From Seminavis robusta (Eukaryota; Bacillariophyta; Bacillariophyceae; Naviculales; Naviculaceae): a DNA stretch of 64,000 nt. Made by a program: the position numbers and the translations under genes. The stretch's first letter is position 1. Each line of letters opens with the position of its first letter. This document shows, in pieces, positions 33,624 to 44,656 of this stretch. The stretch lies in contig CAICTM010000468.1 in NCBI GenBank assembly GCA_903772945.1, positions 1 through 64,000 on the forward strand, written 5' to 3'. The notes beneath the pieces are model-generated. The model did no database searches, was not told where the DNA came from, and worked only from the letters and a program-made list of their open reading frames with translations.

Positions 33624-36332
33624 AGAGAAGAGAGCTTGGTCTCTTCTTCTGCTCATGAGCTAGTGTAGTACTAGCTCTGTTTCCTGGATATCCTTTCTTG
33701 ATTTATCATCATAGCCTGTTGCATTATTATAGTATCAGTTGCCTTTTGGCTAACCCTCGCCAGCCAAATTCACAGGCGAACAGTTCCGAGCTCAAGGTTG
33801 AAGAATTTCGTGCCCGGCTTCAGGTCGAAAGTAGCAAACAACAGCGGAAGGCAAGAAACTCGATTCGGGTTTGGGGTTACATGTACCGGTACTACGAACC
33901 AGGATCATCAATGGTTAGCCGTTGGTGACACCGTAGCAGGTGTACGGTATGATACCACGAACATCGTGGAAGCCTGTTCATGTTTTCTTGTAGACCTTGA
34001 GTCTCAGATTCCAAGATGCGTAACTGAACGGAAGCCAAGCTAGCAAGAGTGGAGTCCATTTCGATACCGTTTCGTACAGGCCTTTGTCCTGGCTACGATG
34101 AAGCAAAGGAATGGACTCGACTCCAGTTGAAGTTGCAAGGCCCATTGAAATATTGTCATAGCATCCGTTCCAGCAATGGAACCATACTGTTGCTAGCTAA
34201 TATCGAGCGAGGACCAGGCGCAGGGAAACGATTGCCGGCTTGCCTTGTCTCCCATCTGTGCATCAGATCCATTTCGGCACTTCTACTTGTATGACATAGC
34301 CAGCTCGTAGTTTTATTCAAGCACTCTTCTTCGAGTACGTACGGTAGACTCATTCTCTCGGGCTGGACCTGCAGAGAGAGGGGATGGACGTTTTGCCCGA
34401 CTGTTGAGTGAACTCGACTCGGGAATTGAATCTAGAATGATCAATCGACCCTCTCAAGGGAGCGACTGGTGGGCCGAAACACCGCAAAAAGCTGTGAGAA
34501 CGTGTCACCAGAAAGATACAAGTACTACGGTAGCCAAGATCTTCCAATGCAGCCGAGGGACCACTCAGATGTCAGATGCTCTTCTGCTACTGCCATCTAG
34601 TAGAGGCAGAGTAGAGTGCCGCACTCTATCAGCACTTTGCTATCGCCGATGCGACAATTTGACCAGTGCGTACCGTAAATCTAGTCCCTCCGAGTCTTTG
34701 CTCCTACTAGCTAGAATCGATTGATTGATTCAACCGTATGACCACCAGCGGTACGTACTGTACCGGTACCAGGACCTGGTACCAGGACCGCATCCTGCGT
34801 TGTCAAGTCTTTCGCTTTTGCTGGAATTTTTACCTGGGACTACTAAAGAACTTTCGATCCAAGCAAAAAGTACATGTAGTACGATACAAGAAGCAACTGT
34901 GCATGTTGGATAGTCGAGTGGAGTCCAAATTGTCTGAGGGATCAAAGCGATCGAGCGGCAAGTCAATCCAACCTGTAGCCACTACGCGTACTGCTAGCTA
35001 GCTATGCATACCGGTACATGTCGTAGCTAGCTAGCCAGCTGGCTACCCGGTACCGGTAGCATTTCTGTACGGTACTGGCACCCGTAAGTAGTGAACAGAT
35101 ACATGTACCGGTAGTCTATGTGGATCTGTGCAAGACGATGAAGGTGGGAGTTGCTCCCAAAATGTGAGACTGGTTTCAAAAGCTGTTTCCAAAGCATTTT
35201 GGATTTTGGATGACAGTTTCATTCATCAGAGTGACAGTGCTAGCTAGAGTTCGTAGTCACTCCTACTAGCTAGCGAGCAACGTCACTGACATTATTATTA
35301 GTCCACAGGAGGAAAAGTCCTCGAGCTTGGTAAAAAGCATAAAGCATTACCCCAGTAGTCGTACGTAGCTACTCCAGGTGTCTTTTTAATTAACAGGTCT
35401 TGGTTCACATTTATTTTTATCATGACTTGAAGCCGTAAAAACTGGATGGAGAGCCTTGCCTGGAACCTGGAACGTAACGGCACCGGTCCATCCGGGAAGC
35501 GGCATTGGTATGGTACACAATCATCTATCTTATCTATCTTATCTTACCTGGTGGATGGGGCTGTTTTGGCGCGGTACAGAGCCATACCAGTGGACAGGCA
35601 CGGTTTTCCTGTGCGTTCATTTGCGTCTGTGGTGGCTCAATAAAAACTGTCCGCCTGCTACCAGTAGTCAGGCTCTACTAGCTAGCTAGTACTCCAGAGT
35701 ACCGGTGACTTGGTTGCATGCATCTAATCGCAACTTTCTTGGTTGATTCGATTGAATCATTCTTGCTTGTTGACTTATGCCCATCATGCTAGCATCTCAT
35801 TTGATGGAAGCCTTCGATGAGAATGAGTCCCTAGTGAAATGTCCTGGGCTTACCTAACTAAAACAGATAACGACAGTCTTGGGCTCATGCTGTGCCTGAT
35901 GTATAGTATAACCTTTGAGTACCGATTGAAACATATCACTAACACTCTCAGTCTCATTCCAGTCAGGACCATTGCACTTAAGATTCCGCTTTCTGATAAT
36001 AACCAGGCAGAGACTATTACTGTTGCAATGTACCGTATGTGTCGGAAAGTCGTTGATGAGCATCTCACTTTTTTGCGGTTTTGGCAGTTGGTAACACAGT
36101 GAGTAAAACTGTACTAGACTAGTAGTGAACGGCAGAATAGAAAGCATCTCTTTTGCAATCCAGAGGCCCATCTGATCGTGGTGTGACCCAACCAGAAAAC
36201 CGGCAGCATTGAGCTCTCGGGAATTCATTCATTCGGCTCCAGCATTTCTCACAATTTTCCTGAGCTTACACACGAAAATTTAATAATAACCACACCACCC
36301 CTCTACTGTAACACACCACAGCAATTTCAACC
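33624..36332. other. intergenic between the two GDPH genes
   Basis: No gene recognised in 2.7 kb. Dense self-complementary tracts (AGCTAGCTAG, TACCGGTA, ACATGTAC) occur, notably 34990-35060. The sequence just upstream of each GDPH start is dissimilar, so duplication did not obviously include a long promoter. Confidence 0.4.
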
Positions 36333-37775
36333 ATGAAGTTCTTGAACCTATCGCTCTTAGCTCTTCTACCTGGCTACATCTACGCCCAACCTGCAACGGA
36401 TCCTCTTTCTGTTGTTGGCCCTGGCGGCGTTCCGATTATCTGTGAGACTTTTTCCCTCAATATCGACGACGTAACATTTGAATTCCAGAACTATAACTCT
36501 GATGCAAACTTGGTCGATCTGGGGACAGGCTCCATTGCATGGGGACGTCCAGCCAATGATAATGACCTAAAGTCCATGATGTCCACTGCCAAGACGATTC
36601 CTTCGCCTTACACTGCCATCGTTAATGATGTCTTTCAGCTGGGTAGTCTCACACACCACAACAATGCTATCTTTGGAATCCACGTGAATACTGTTGAACT
36701 TGTTGTGTCTGTCGTGATCAATGGTGATGTCTACTCCTTTGTCTATAACTTGGCCATTCATGAAACTCTAAATGTTGGTGGTACTGACTGTCCTTACCTC
36801 ACTGCTGGTTCTGGATGTTCCGACAAGGTCACCATCACCTCCATTGTCAATCCTCTGCCACAGACTGTTCAGCTCATTAATGGAGTCAAGTTCGAGATTG
36901 ATCTTCTTGGGTTCCGGGATTGTGATGGATGTGCCTTGAGAGACCACTTCATCTCCGAAGAGGGTCAAGATAACACTGCCTATCTCTATTCCACGTTGAC
37001 CTTGACGGACTGTCCTCGCAGAGGAGGCGGCGGTGGCGATCCCCACTTTGAAACATGGACTGGACACCAATTCTACGACTACATGGGAGCCTGCGATCTT
37101 CATTTGGTCCAAGCTCCTCACTTTGCTCCTTCCCTTCCTCTGAACATTGACGTGCGCACCAAGATCCGCAACTGGTACTCGTACATCGAGTCGGCCGTCC
37201 TCCAGATTGGTGATGAGACACTCGAGATGGGATCTTTTGGAGAGTACTTGTTGAACGGCGTCGAAGGCGCCAAGATGCCCAACACCATTGCTGGATACAA
37301 GGTTAACGCCTTCAATCCCTCCAAGAACGTACACCTCCTCGAGGTTTACATTGACGACCAAGAAAAGATCATTCTCCGATCCTTCAAGGATATGGTGTCG
37401 GTCAAGATTGACAATGCCAAGAAGGAACGATTCCACGGTTCGACTGGTATGATGGGCAACTTTGAAACGGGACATGTCTTGTCTCGCGATACTCACAGTA
37501 CACTGGAAGATCCCAATGAGATTGCCAAGGAATGGCAAGTCCGTGACACTGAGCCCATGCTCTTTAATGTGGTCAGTGGACCCCAGTACCCACAAGCCTG
37601 TGTCTTGCCTGACCGCACTGAAGCACAAGCCGCAAGACGGTTGGGAGGCAAGACCATCTCTCAAGAAGCAGCTACCAAGGCATGCGCTCACTGGCCCAAG
37701 GCCCATCGTGAGGGCTGTGTCAAGGATGTCATTGCAACTGGTGACTTGGAACTGGCGGCTGCAGGAGCCCTGTAA
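36333..37775 (+). CDS. secreted choice-of-anchor K / GDPH (vWD-like) protein, copy 2 (480 aa)
   Basis: Same plan as 32172-33623: signal peptide MKFLNLSLLALLPGYIYA, choice-of-anchor K-like region (SIAWGRPA, FQLGSLTHHNN), GGGGGDPHFETWTGHQFYDY, GMMGNFETGHVLSRDTHSTL and the same C-terminal ACAHWPKAHREGCVKDV. The vWD and C-terminal parts are nearly identical between copies. The N-terminal domain and the linker before the vWD (CDGCALRDHFISEEGQDN) vary more. It starts with a good context (tttcaaccATG). Both copies are intronless. Likely secreted together, possibly with different partners through the N-terminal domain. Confidence 0.9.
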   Translation: MKFLNLSLLALLPGYIYAQPATDPLSVVGPGGVPIICETFSLNIDDVTFEFQNYNSDANLVDLGTGSIAWGRPANDNDLKSMMSTAKTIPSPYTAIVNDVFQLGSLTHHNNAIFGIHVNTVELVVSVVINGDVYSFVYNLAIHETLNVGGTDCPYLTAGSGCSDKVTITSIVNPLPQTVQLINGVKFEIDLLGFRDCDGCALRDHFISEEGQDNTAYLYSTLTLTDCPRRGGGGGDPHFETWTGHQFYDYMGACDLHLVQAPHFAPSLPLNIDVRTKIRNWYSYIESAVLQIGDETLEMGSFGEYLLNGVEGAKMPNTIAGYKVNAFNPSKNVHLLEVYIDDQEKIILRSFKDMVSVKIDNAKKERFHGSTGMMGNFETGHVLSRDTHSTLEDPNEIAKEWQVRDTEPMLFNVVSGPQYPQACVLPDRTEAQAARRLGGKTISQEAATKACAHWPKAHREGCVKDVIATGDLELAAAGAL

Positions 37776-38687
37776 TCAATCCATCATGATGGGGAACACG
37801 ACGCTTCCACGAGCCTGTTTGGGGCTCTGTTCATTAGCATCTAATAATGCATAGCACCACTTTTAGACACTTCACATCCATCTATCTATCTCGCACACTA
37901 CCTAGCTAGCTAGCTTCTGGCTGACGACGTCCAGTCTTATTGAACCCGTAGTCTATAGGCTAGCTAGTACGTGGAGTAGCCAGCTACTACCGTAGTAGTG
38001 TTTGCCTTCGTGTGGTTTGGCGGACTTGGCTGCTTGTTTCGGGTATCGCGGAACCGTTTCATTTCAATACGGTCCATCTGGCAGGTGTCCATCGAGCTAC
38101 CGGTGAGCTCCAGCAAACGGCCAGTAGTTAGCTAAGGTAAACAACAGGGGTTTAGAGTGGGTGGATTATCTATTAGCTAACGTTCCTCCGTTCCTAATAG
38201 CTTTGGGATGCTGCGCCGTCTCTCCATCAAGTAGGCAGATACATGTATTCGCAATGGGAAGACGTAACAAGTGGAACCGTTGCTGCGAAGGCCGAGGGGG
38301 GTCGGTTACCGTGTTCTTTTCGCTCGTGAGAATAGTAGCCATGATGGCTTGGTCAATTGCCAATAGCTAGCTCTAGCTACCGGTCAACGCTGCTAACATG
38401 GTTGAGATTCGATTTTATCCGTGGCGTGTCCGCTACCGTATCATACCGGTACTTACCACTAGCTCTCTGGCTACTATGTTGGAGATGACTACTTTTACTA
38501 CTTGTATTTACCGCTACTGCAAATTAATTGTGACTCCAAAGCTGTCTCATAATCTCATACATGTATTCGATTCGATTCGTTTTCTGCCTTTCATTGTCTT
38601 GGTTCTCCGTACCGGTACGATGAGTGGCTAACTGTTGCTTCCCACTGGACGCGAGCTGCAGCAGCCACCCATCGTCACCCATGGAAT
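37776..38687. other. intergenic, no gene recognised
   Basis: Contains ACCTAGCTAGCTAGC near 37900 and a ggggtttagagtgggtgg stretch near 38146 that recurs upstream of LRR genes. It forms the shared 3' region of the convergent GDPH and globin genes. Confidence 0.4.
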
Positions 38688-39284
38688 CTAATCCTGGTAG
38701 AGTTCCATGTCCTTCTCGTCAAACTCCCATCCAAACTTTTGCGCATAGCTGCACATTTTGGTCGTCAAGAATTCCAAGATGCATGGCTTGACGCGTGGAT
38801 CTTCGAACTTGATGGTTTCCAAGGCCCCGCGCATGTGGTACATCCATCGCTTGGCGCCCTGCGCGGTCATGACCTGCTGAGCATTGTGTTGGTGATGAAA
38901 GTTCAATCGGTACTCACCTCCGGGATAGCGACGTCCGCCTCCCATGGCATCAATCCAGTAGGCGACTTGGACTTTGATGTGATGGTTCAAGGGCGCCAAA
39001 CGGGTAAAGACATCGCGGAAGGACGGGTCGTCGTGGTCGTCAAAGACGCGAGTGTAAAAGTCCGTGACAATCTGGTGGATGGGTTCTTCTCCAATCACAC
39101 TGTAGAGTTGCCAGAAATGGAGGGGTTCCTGAAAGTCGTCTCCGGCCACCAGGTTGTACTCGTTGCTCGTATCCACGGGGCGTGAGGTATCGGGATTTTG
39201 GTCGCAGAATTCCTGATGTGAAAAGGCGGTGGCGTAACCGCAGCGAGGAGAATGAAACTTCAAGGGGAATGGAGTTGTCTTCAT
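38688..39284 (-). CDS. truncated (2-on-2) haemoglobin-like protein (198 aa)
   Basis: Single exon, ATG at 39284. Residues ~55-155 match the truncated globin fold: LHFWQLYSVIGEEPIHQIVT (helices A-B), FYTRVFDDHDD, a GGGRRYPGGEYRLNFHHQHN segment containing the likely haem-ligating histidine, then GAKRWMYHMRGAL, where the Trp in helix G is typical of group II. Such proteins bind haem and O2 or NO. Diatom genomes carry several. About 50 N-terminal residues precede the globin domain (HSPRCGYATAFSHQEFCDQN) with no clear transit peptide, and a ~35-residue tail ends DEKDMELYQD. Residues are named by pattern; the ligand identity needs alignment. Confidence 0.8.
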   Translation of the reverse strand: MKTTPFPLKFHSPRCGYATAFSHQEFCDQNPDTSRPVDTSNEYNLVAGDDFQEPLHFWQLYSVIGEEPIHQIVTDFYTRVFDDHDDPSFRDVFTRLAPLNHHIKVQVAYWIDAMGGGRRYPGGEYRLNFHHQHNAQQVMTAQGAKRWMYHMRGALETIKFEDPRVKPCILEFLTTKMCSYAQKFGWEFDEKDMELYQD

Positions 39285-40860
39285 CGTTTCGATTGTTGTT
39301 TTCTTGGTTGTCTTTTGCTACTTTGTGTCAATTGTGGCTTTCTCTCTATCTGTGAGCTTGCTTTTCTTTTTCGATTTGTGAGCTCGAAGTGTGGGAGTGA
39401 GAAATGGACGCACAGAGGACGGAGAAGTTCGGGGACATTTGAAACGTACACATGTGCGTCTTGCAACTACCGGAGGCAACTTTCACTCTTCCGAAGCGTG
39501 AAACCAACTTCTCCGAGTTTAGTCGTACATGACGTGTCCATAGATCAATCTTGAGAAAATCATTTTCCGAAAATCATTTTCCGGAAAATCATTTTCCCGA
39601 ACAAGCTGAGATCAGTTGAATGATCGAATCTCAATCGAATCATGGTAAGGCGCATACCGGTAGAAACGAACAGTACAGGTTCGTTACGGCGATCAAGTCG
39701 ACTAGCTGGCTGGCTGTGTCTGGCTATGGAGTGATCGAGACTGCATGATGACACTGGAGTCGCGCTGACGAGGCAGGCGAGACGTTTAGCTGACAGAACG
39801 AACCTCGAATACGGAAAGACGAGGGTAGTATTGCTCGAAGCGGTACTATTAATAGTAGCACGAGTGTATTGTCATCATTGCTTTGCCAGGGGCGAAACAG
39901 AATCCTGGAAAGCGGATTGATTCGGTACTCGAAGGCATGTACCGGAACTGGTATGCACTCATCGAGCAGTGCCTCGATGCCCTCGTTGCTGCATGTCTGG
40001 GAGTTGGGAACGCGGAAACATCTCCACTACTCCACGCGTTTTACGGTACCAGACCAGTAGAGCCCCAAACAGAGAGAGGGGAATACGACGCTGCGGTCTC
40101 GGTCGCGACGCTTTGAAACCAACAGGACACTGCGGGTTCGTTACGACGATCAAGTCGGCCGACTGTGGGCGAGAGATCGAGATTGCATGATTAGTTGAGT
40201 CGAGTCGAGCAGATGAGGCGAAACCTCTTGTCGACAGGACGAACCTCGAATACGGAAAGACAAGGGTCGTCTTGCGCGAAGCGGTATGGTCCTTTTGTCA
40301 TTTTGCGTTGCCTCCGAGGGAGCGATGCAACCTACTACGAGTTCAAAGCACCCAGACAAGCAATTTCAGGACTTTCTGAACCCAAGTTCATGCCAAAAAA
40401 CTCCACAGCTACGTACCAAAATGGCAGTGGCTATATTACGACCCAGACCAGACAACTAACATGGCGCTGCTTCGAAGGTTATTGTTGCGAGCTGATCAAT
40501 GCGCACGGCTAAGATATACGCTGTCACCTTCCAGTCCGTGTGAAAGCCTCTGCAGAGCTTCCTGTCTTTGCGAGAAGAGTGTGAAAACGGGAGTCACTGA
40601 ACAGCATGCTTACCACTCACCCAAGGACCCAGGAAAAGGTAGACTGCCTCTCGATGCAAGGGGAGGACGCAATGATGCTATTTATTGAACTATTCTGACA
40701 GTCTTGACTCTAAAAACTAGTAGCTGAACGTATATTTCCGGAAAGGTACCGGTAGTCTAGAACATTTACACGAGCAGAACTATTAATAGTGCCAAAGAGG
40801 GTTAAACTTATACAAACTTGAAGTATTGTGATGAATAAGACGACCAAAAAGTCATTCTGT
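39285..40860. other. intergenic with a direct duplication
   Basis: About 39682-39850 and 40138-40292 are diverged direct repeats (cgttacggcgatcaagtcg..., ending ctcgaatacggaaagac..gcgaagcggta). A triplet of GAAAATCATTTTCCG lies at about 39555-39600. No gene recognised. The duplication could be remnants of paired terminal repeats. Confidence 0.45.
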
Positions 40861-42879
40861 TCAGCGTTCAGTTAGGTTCCCCCCAGTTTGGTTAGCCTGG
40901 ATCAGTAGCTGACCATCTTCAGTGGAAGTCTCTCTCTCCAGTATTGGAGATGTTCTATTGTCGGAACAGATACACGAGTCACATCCGCACAGGAAGGTGC
41001 TGCAGTCAAAAGTAAGACTGTAGGCAGAGCACAAGCTCTCAGGGATAATGCCAGAAAGTGCATTTCCATGCAACAAGACTTGACCATAAGGTGCAGGGAA
41101 AGGAACATTGCCAAGCTCCAGGGGCACTGTTCCGGTCAAATCATTGTCAAACAGCAACAACTGCAATATACCAGTAAGCCGACCAAGCTCTGTAGGAATG
41201 GTTATTATCAGGTTGTTGTTCTCGAAGCACAACACAAGGGCTTCCTCATACATTCCAAATTCGCTTGGGATTGTGCCCGACAAAGCATTCGAATCAAGCC
41301 ATAAGGCAGACAACTTGGTAAGCAGGCCAAGCTCTGTTGGGATCTAGAGATGGCAAAGAAGAATTGATGGACTGCATGTTAGCAGAGGGAGAAACTTGAC
41401 AGGACTGGCACAAAAATTGACATACAGTCCCAGTAAAGGAGTTCTCGGACACTGTCAATGTGTCCAGGGATTTCATGTTCCCAAGCCATCTAGGGATTGT
41501 CCCTAAAAGACCCGAGTTATGCAGTTGCAGAAGTTCCATGTCTGCAAGAACTGCAAGCTCGGTTGGGATCTATATACCAGAATGTGCTGGTGAGGTTTCA
41601 AGATCGCAAACAAGGAGAATCAAACGATGCCCTGGTGAAAACTTACAGTGCCTCTCAGAATATTGTCGTGCAGGAGCAGGGAGCTTAACCAAGTTATTTG
41701 CCCAAATTCTGTGGGAATTGTCCCAGTGAAAAGGTTGGAGTCAAATGCAACACCCAGCAAGTCAGTTAGCAATCCAAGTCTTGTTGGTACCTATAACATC
41801 AGACACCGGACCAGCAGAAATAGTCAGTGCCACCAAATCAGCACAACTTAGTCACCTGGTTTACGTACTGGTCCTGTAATCAGGTTTTCTGATAGAACAA
41901 TGGCTCTCATGGAGTTCAGGGAAAACAGGGATGACGGAATCTGGGAACCATACATGTGGAAAGTCAACAAATAAGTTATTGCAGACCATCTGCCAGATAT
42001 ATCATAAGTTGCCACTTACAGTTCCCGTCAGGGAGTTGAGGGCAAAGTACATGGTTCCAAGTTTCAACAATCGCCCAATTGCTTCGGGAATGGAGCCAAA
42101 AAGGCCACAGTCATTCATGGAAAGGTACTCCAAATTGGAAAGGCCAGAAAGCTCTTCTGGGATGGTGCTGGTAAGGTTTATTCCATCCAATGCCAAGCTC
42201 TTGAGGTCGGTAAGCAAATAGAGCTCTGGCGGAATCCCTGATCCTGATAGACCATTCAATGACAACCAAAAGTGCTTGATGATTCCATCTCCCTGGTACA
42301 AGATACCATCCTCTAGATATCCAGCTGGTTCTTGCTCACAGGGACTGAGGTAATCCAGTGGGAAAACTATGCTGGCCTCAAAAAAGAAATACCATGCCTC
42401 CAAACTTGAATGCCAAAGGCACTCATGAACACTGTGGTTGAGCCAGTGACTATTTGAGTACCAATGTTCTGCACTGTTGGCAAAATAGAAAGTTGCAAGA
42501 ACAAAACGCTGCACAACTCTCTGTTCCGAAAGGTTGTGTAGGATGTCAATCTCTTCCATGAGCCAGTCAAATGCCATCGACTGGGGTGATTCTGGGTCCT
42601 CCTGAATTGCAGAGACTGTTGATTCAGGGAAAAGCAACAGCCAGTACTCTGAATAAGAAGTTGGTGCCGCGGATGGGATGGAACTTGTGGAGGGAGATGG
42701 CATGGCTGTCTCGACCATCTTTTTTCGTGATGAGAATGTGGCAATCAAAATCACTACAAGTGCCAGGACAAAGAGGAAACCAAGCAAAAGGTAAGTCCTG
42801 AACTGCCTGATGCGTTTTCGCTCTCTGGCTTCACTCTGGGCGATGGCATTGTCGGCACTTCTTGCTTGGGGCAGATCTT
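40861..42879 (-). pseudogene. LRR receptor-like gene, 3' part (TM, LRRs, cysteine cap), LINE-interrupted
   Basis: Exons in order: (42879)-42020, 41940-41869, 41790-41647, 41569-41426 and 41343-40861, all phase 0. Three of the introns have GTAAGT or GTATGT donors and the fourth GTACGT. The 5' edge reads GQDLPQARSADN...RIRQFRTY, then a TM helix (LLLGFLFVLALVVILIATF), SYSEYWLLLFPESTVSAIQ, VVQRFVLATFYFANSAEHW...CLWH, LRRs, and FDCSTFLCGCDSCICS. This half has no internal stop. Its tail-encoding half is at 44657-46405, separated by a 1.78-kb LINE fragment. It could still be translated as a tail-less protein from an internal Met, but this is speculative. Confidence 0.88.
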
Positions 42880-44656
42880 GGCCTGTGATGGGTCAGCTCC
42901 CGAGGGTAAGGGATCTTTTGGGTGGATCCTCAGTGACCCCCAAGGTACCCGCTTGGCTCAGTGCAACGGTCCGGCATTTGGTTACCAACTGAACTCATAC
43001 CGAGCCGAAGGATACGGGATGTTGTCCGGTTTTCGATTCCTCCACCACATGACCACGATTCACTCAACAGACATACAATCCACAGGCATGGCTGCTTCTG
43101 TGATAACAAATCAATGGTTGAGGTCACAGTGAAATACTCCAAATTCACAGGATCTTTCCAAACAGTACTTATCCGCTGAGTGGGACATTATGCCGAAATT
43201 CGACAAACTCTACAACAAATCCAACCGGCCATTCCATCCCTAAAATCAAACACATCAAAGGCCATCAGGACGATGAGAAACCATATGATGAATTAACGCT
43301 GGAAGCCCAACTCAATGTCACGCCGATGGCCTAGCCAACCAATGGTTGTTGGACCACCCAAACTTCGACCACACACAAGTCCAATTCTTCCAACGAGTGG
43401 GTGTAGCTCAATCTTCCAGGTGGAACCATCACAACACAATCTGAAACACGAACTCAAACGGCAGGATCGGTGCCTCAACACAAACAGTTTCTCATGAATA
43501 AACTGAGTGGGACAGCGACACATTTGAAGATATCGACTGGAAATGCAATGGGAGGGCACTCAATCGCTTGGATACCATCGCACCTCCCTCACAAGTACCT
43601 TTGCAATTGGCACCCGTCGGTAAACGTGTCAACAAATACCACCCCAAATATCCATTGCATGCGCATCCTGTGGTGCCCCAGAAGAAAACAGAGAAAACGT
43701 CCTGAGATGCCCCAAGCGACAATCAGAACGAACGGCATGGAAGAAGGCACTCAAGAAATACACCGACAAGCACAACACTCACCCAATGCTACAAACACTT
43801 CTTCTCTCAGCACTCCAAAAAGTACGATGGAGAAGATACCACAGGAATTAATACGATGACAGTGTTGCGATATCGCAAACGCCCAAGAGCCATCGGTTGG
43901 GATCAGTCCTCAAGGGACGACTATCCAAACAGTGGGTGCAACGCCAGGATCAACACCTTAAGGAATGCAATCTCAAAACACATCGGAAAAAATGGCCAAA
44001 CCTGGCTCACAGGAATTATTCAAGAATTGCTCAACCAGTGGTTCGAACTCTGGAGGCCAGGAATCATGATCGGCATGCAAAGACGCACAAACCAAGGCAC
44101 AGGCAGCCAACCGACAGTTATCCATGAACTTCAGCTGCTATATGAAAATTCACCGGAAACCTCAGAACGAACAGGCATGGCTTCTCCAAACACCAATCAA
44201 CACAAGATCCCAATGGCCACGGCATCAATCCGACAATGGATCAACACTTGGGAACAGTCCTTGAAGAGAGTTAGCCACACAGCTTGAGACTGGTAATTGA
44301 TGCAGGACCCCACTTCCCATCCTTCCAATTCCTCCTGCGTCCGCTTCCGTCCCTCCTTTTCTCCTCCATCCAACCCACCAAGTAACTCTCCTGAATCCAT
44401 TCGGCCAAACCCACAAATCAGTTAGAATATATGTCCGGCAAATCCACACGAGATATGCCATTTATACTTACATGTAACTTTAAATGCACATCTCCCCTAG
44501 GGAGTGGTGGTGCCGGTGAGGGAACCAGTGGTGGTCTCCTGTGAAACCAATCCCCGCTTCGGCCGGGAGCGGTTACCCAAAGCTTCGGCTGCAGCACAGT
44601 GATGATCCGTCCATTGGGGCCATATCCGTTATAAAGATTTTGTTGTTTTTTTTTTT
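42880..44656 (+). mobile_element. 5'-truncated LINE (RNase H end) with 18-bp target duplication
   Basis: TTGCTTGGGGCAGATCTT occurs at 42862-42879 and again at 44657-44674, exactly flanking the insert. The insert begins inside a plus-strand ORF encoding RNase H: CDGSAPEGKGSFGW, then SYRAEGYGMLSGFRFL, then HIKGHQDDEKPYDELTLEAQ and, after an indel, ADGLANQWLLDH. Farther on are a cysteine/histidine knuckle region (CASCGAPEENRENVLRCPKR, about 43660-43720) and a C-terminal block (RAIGWDQ... and GRLSKQWVQRQDQHL; TLEARNHDRH). Frames shift several times, so it is dead. 5' truncation plus a long target duplication is the LINE signature. Unusually, the 3' end of the sense strand is a T run (44646-44658), not A. 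Confidence 0.88.

Noticed and set aside
36768-37706. 312-codon minus-strand ORF
   Set aside because: It is antisense to the GDPH gene 36333-37775, with no domain of its own; the sense frame has signal peptide and conserved motifs.
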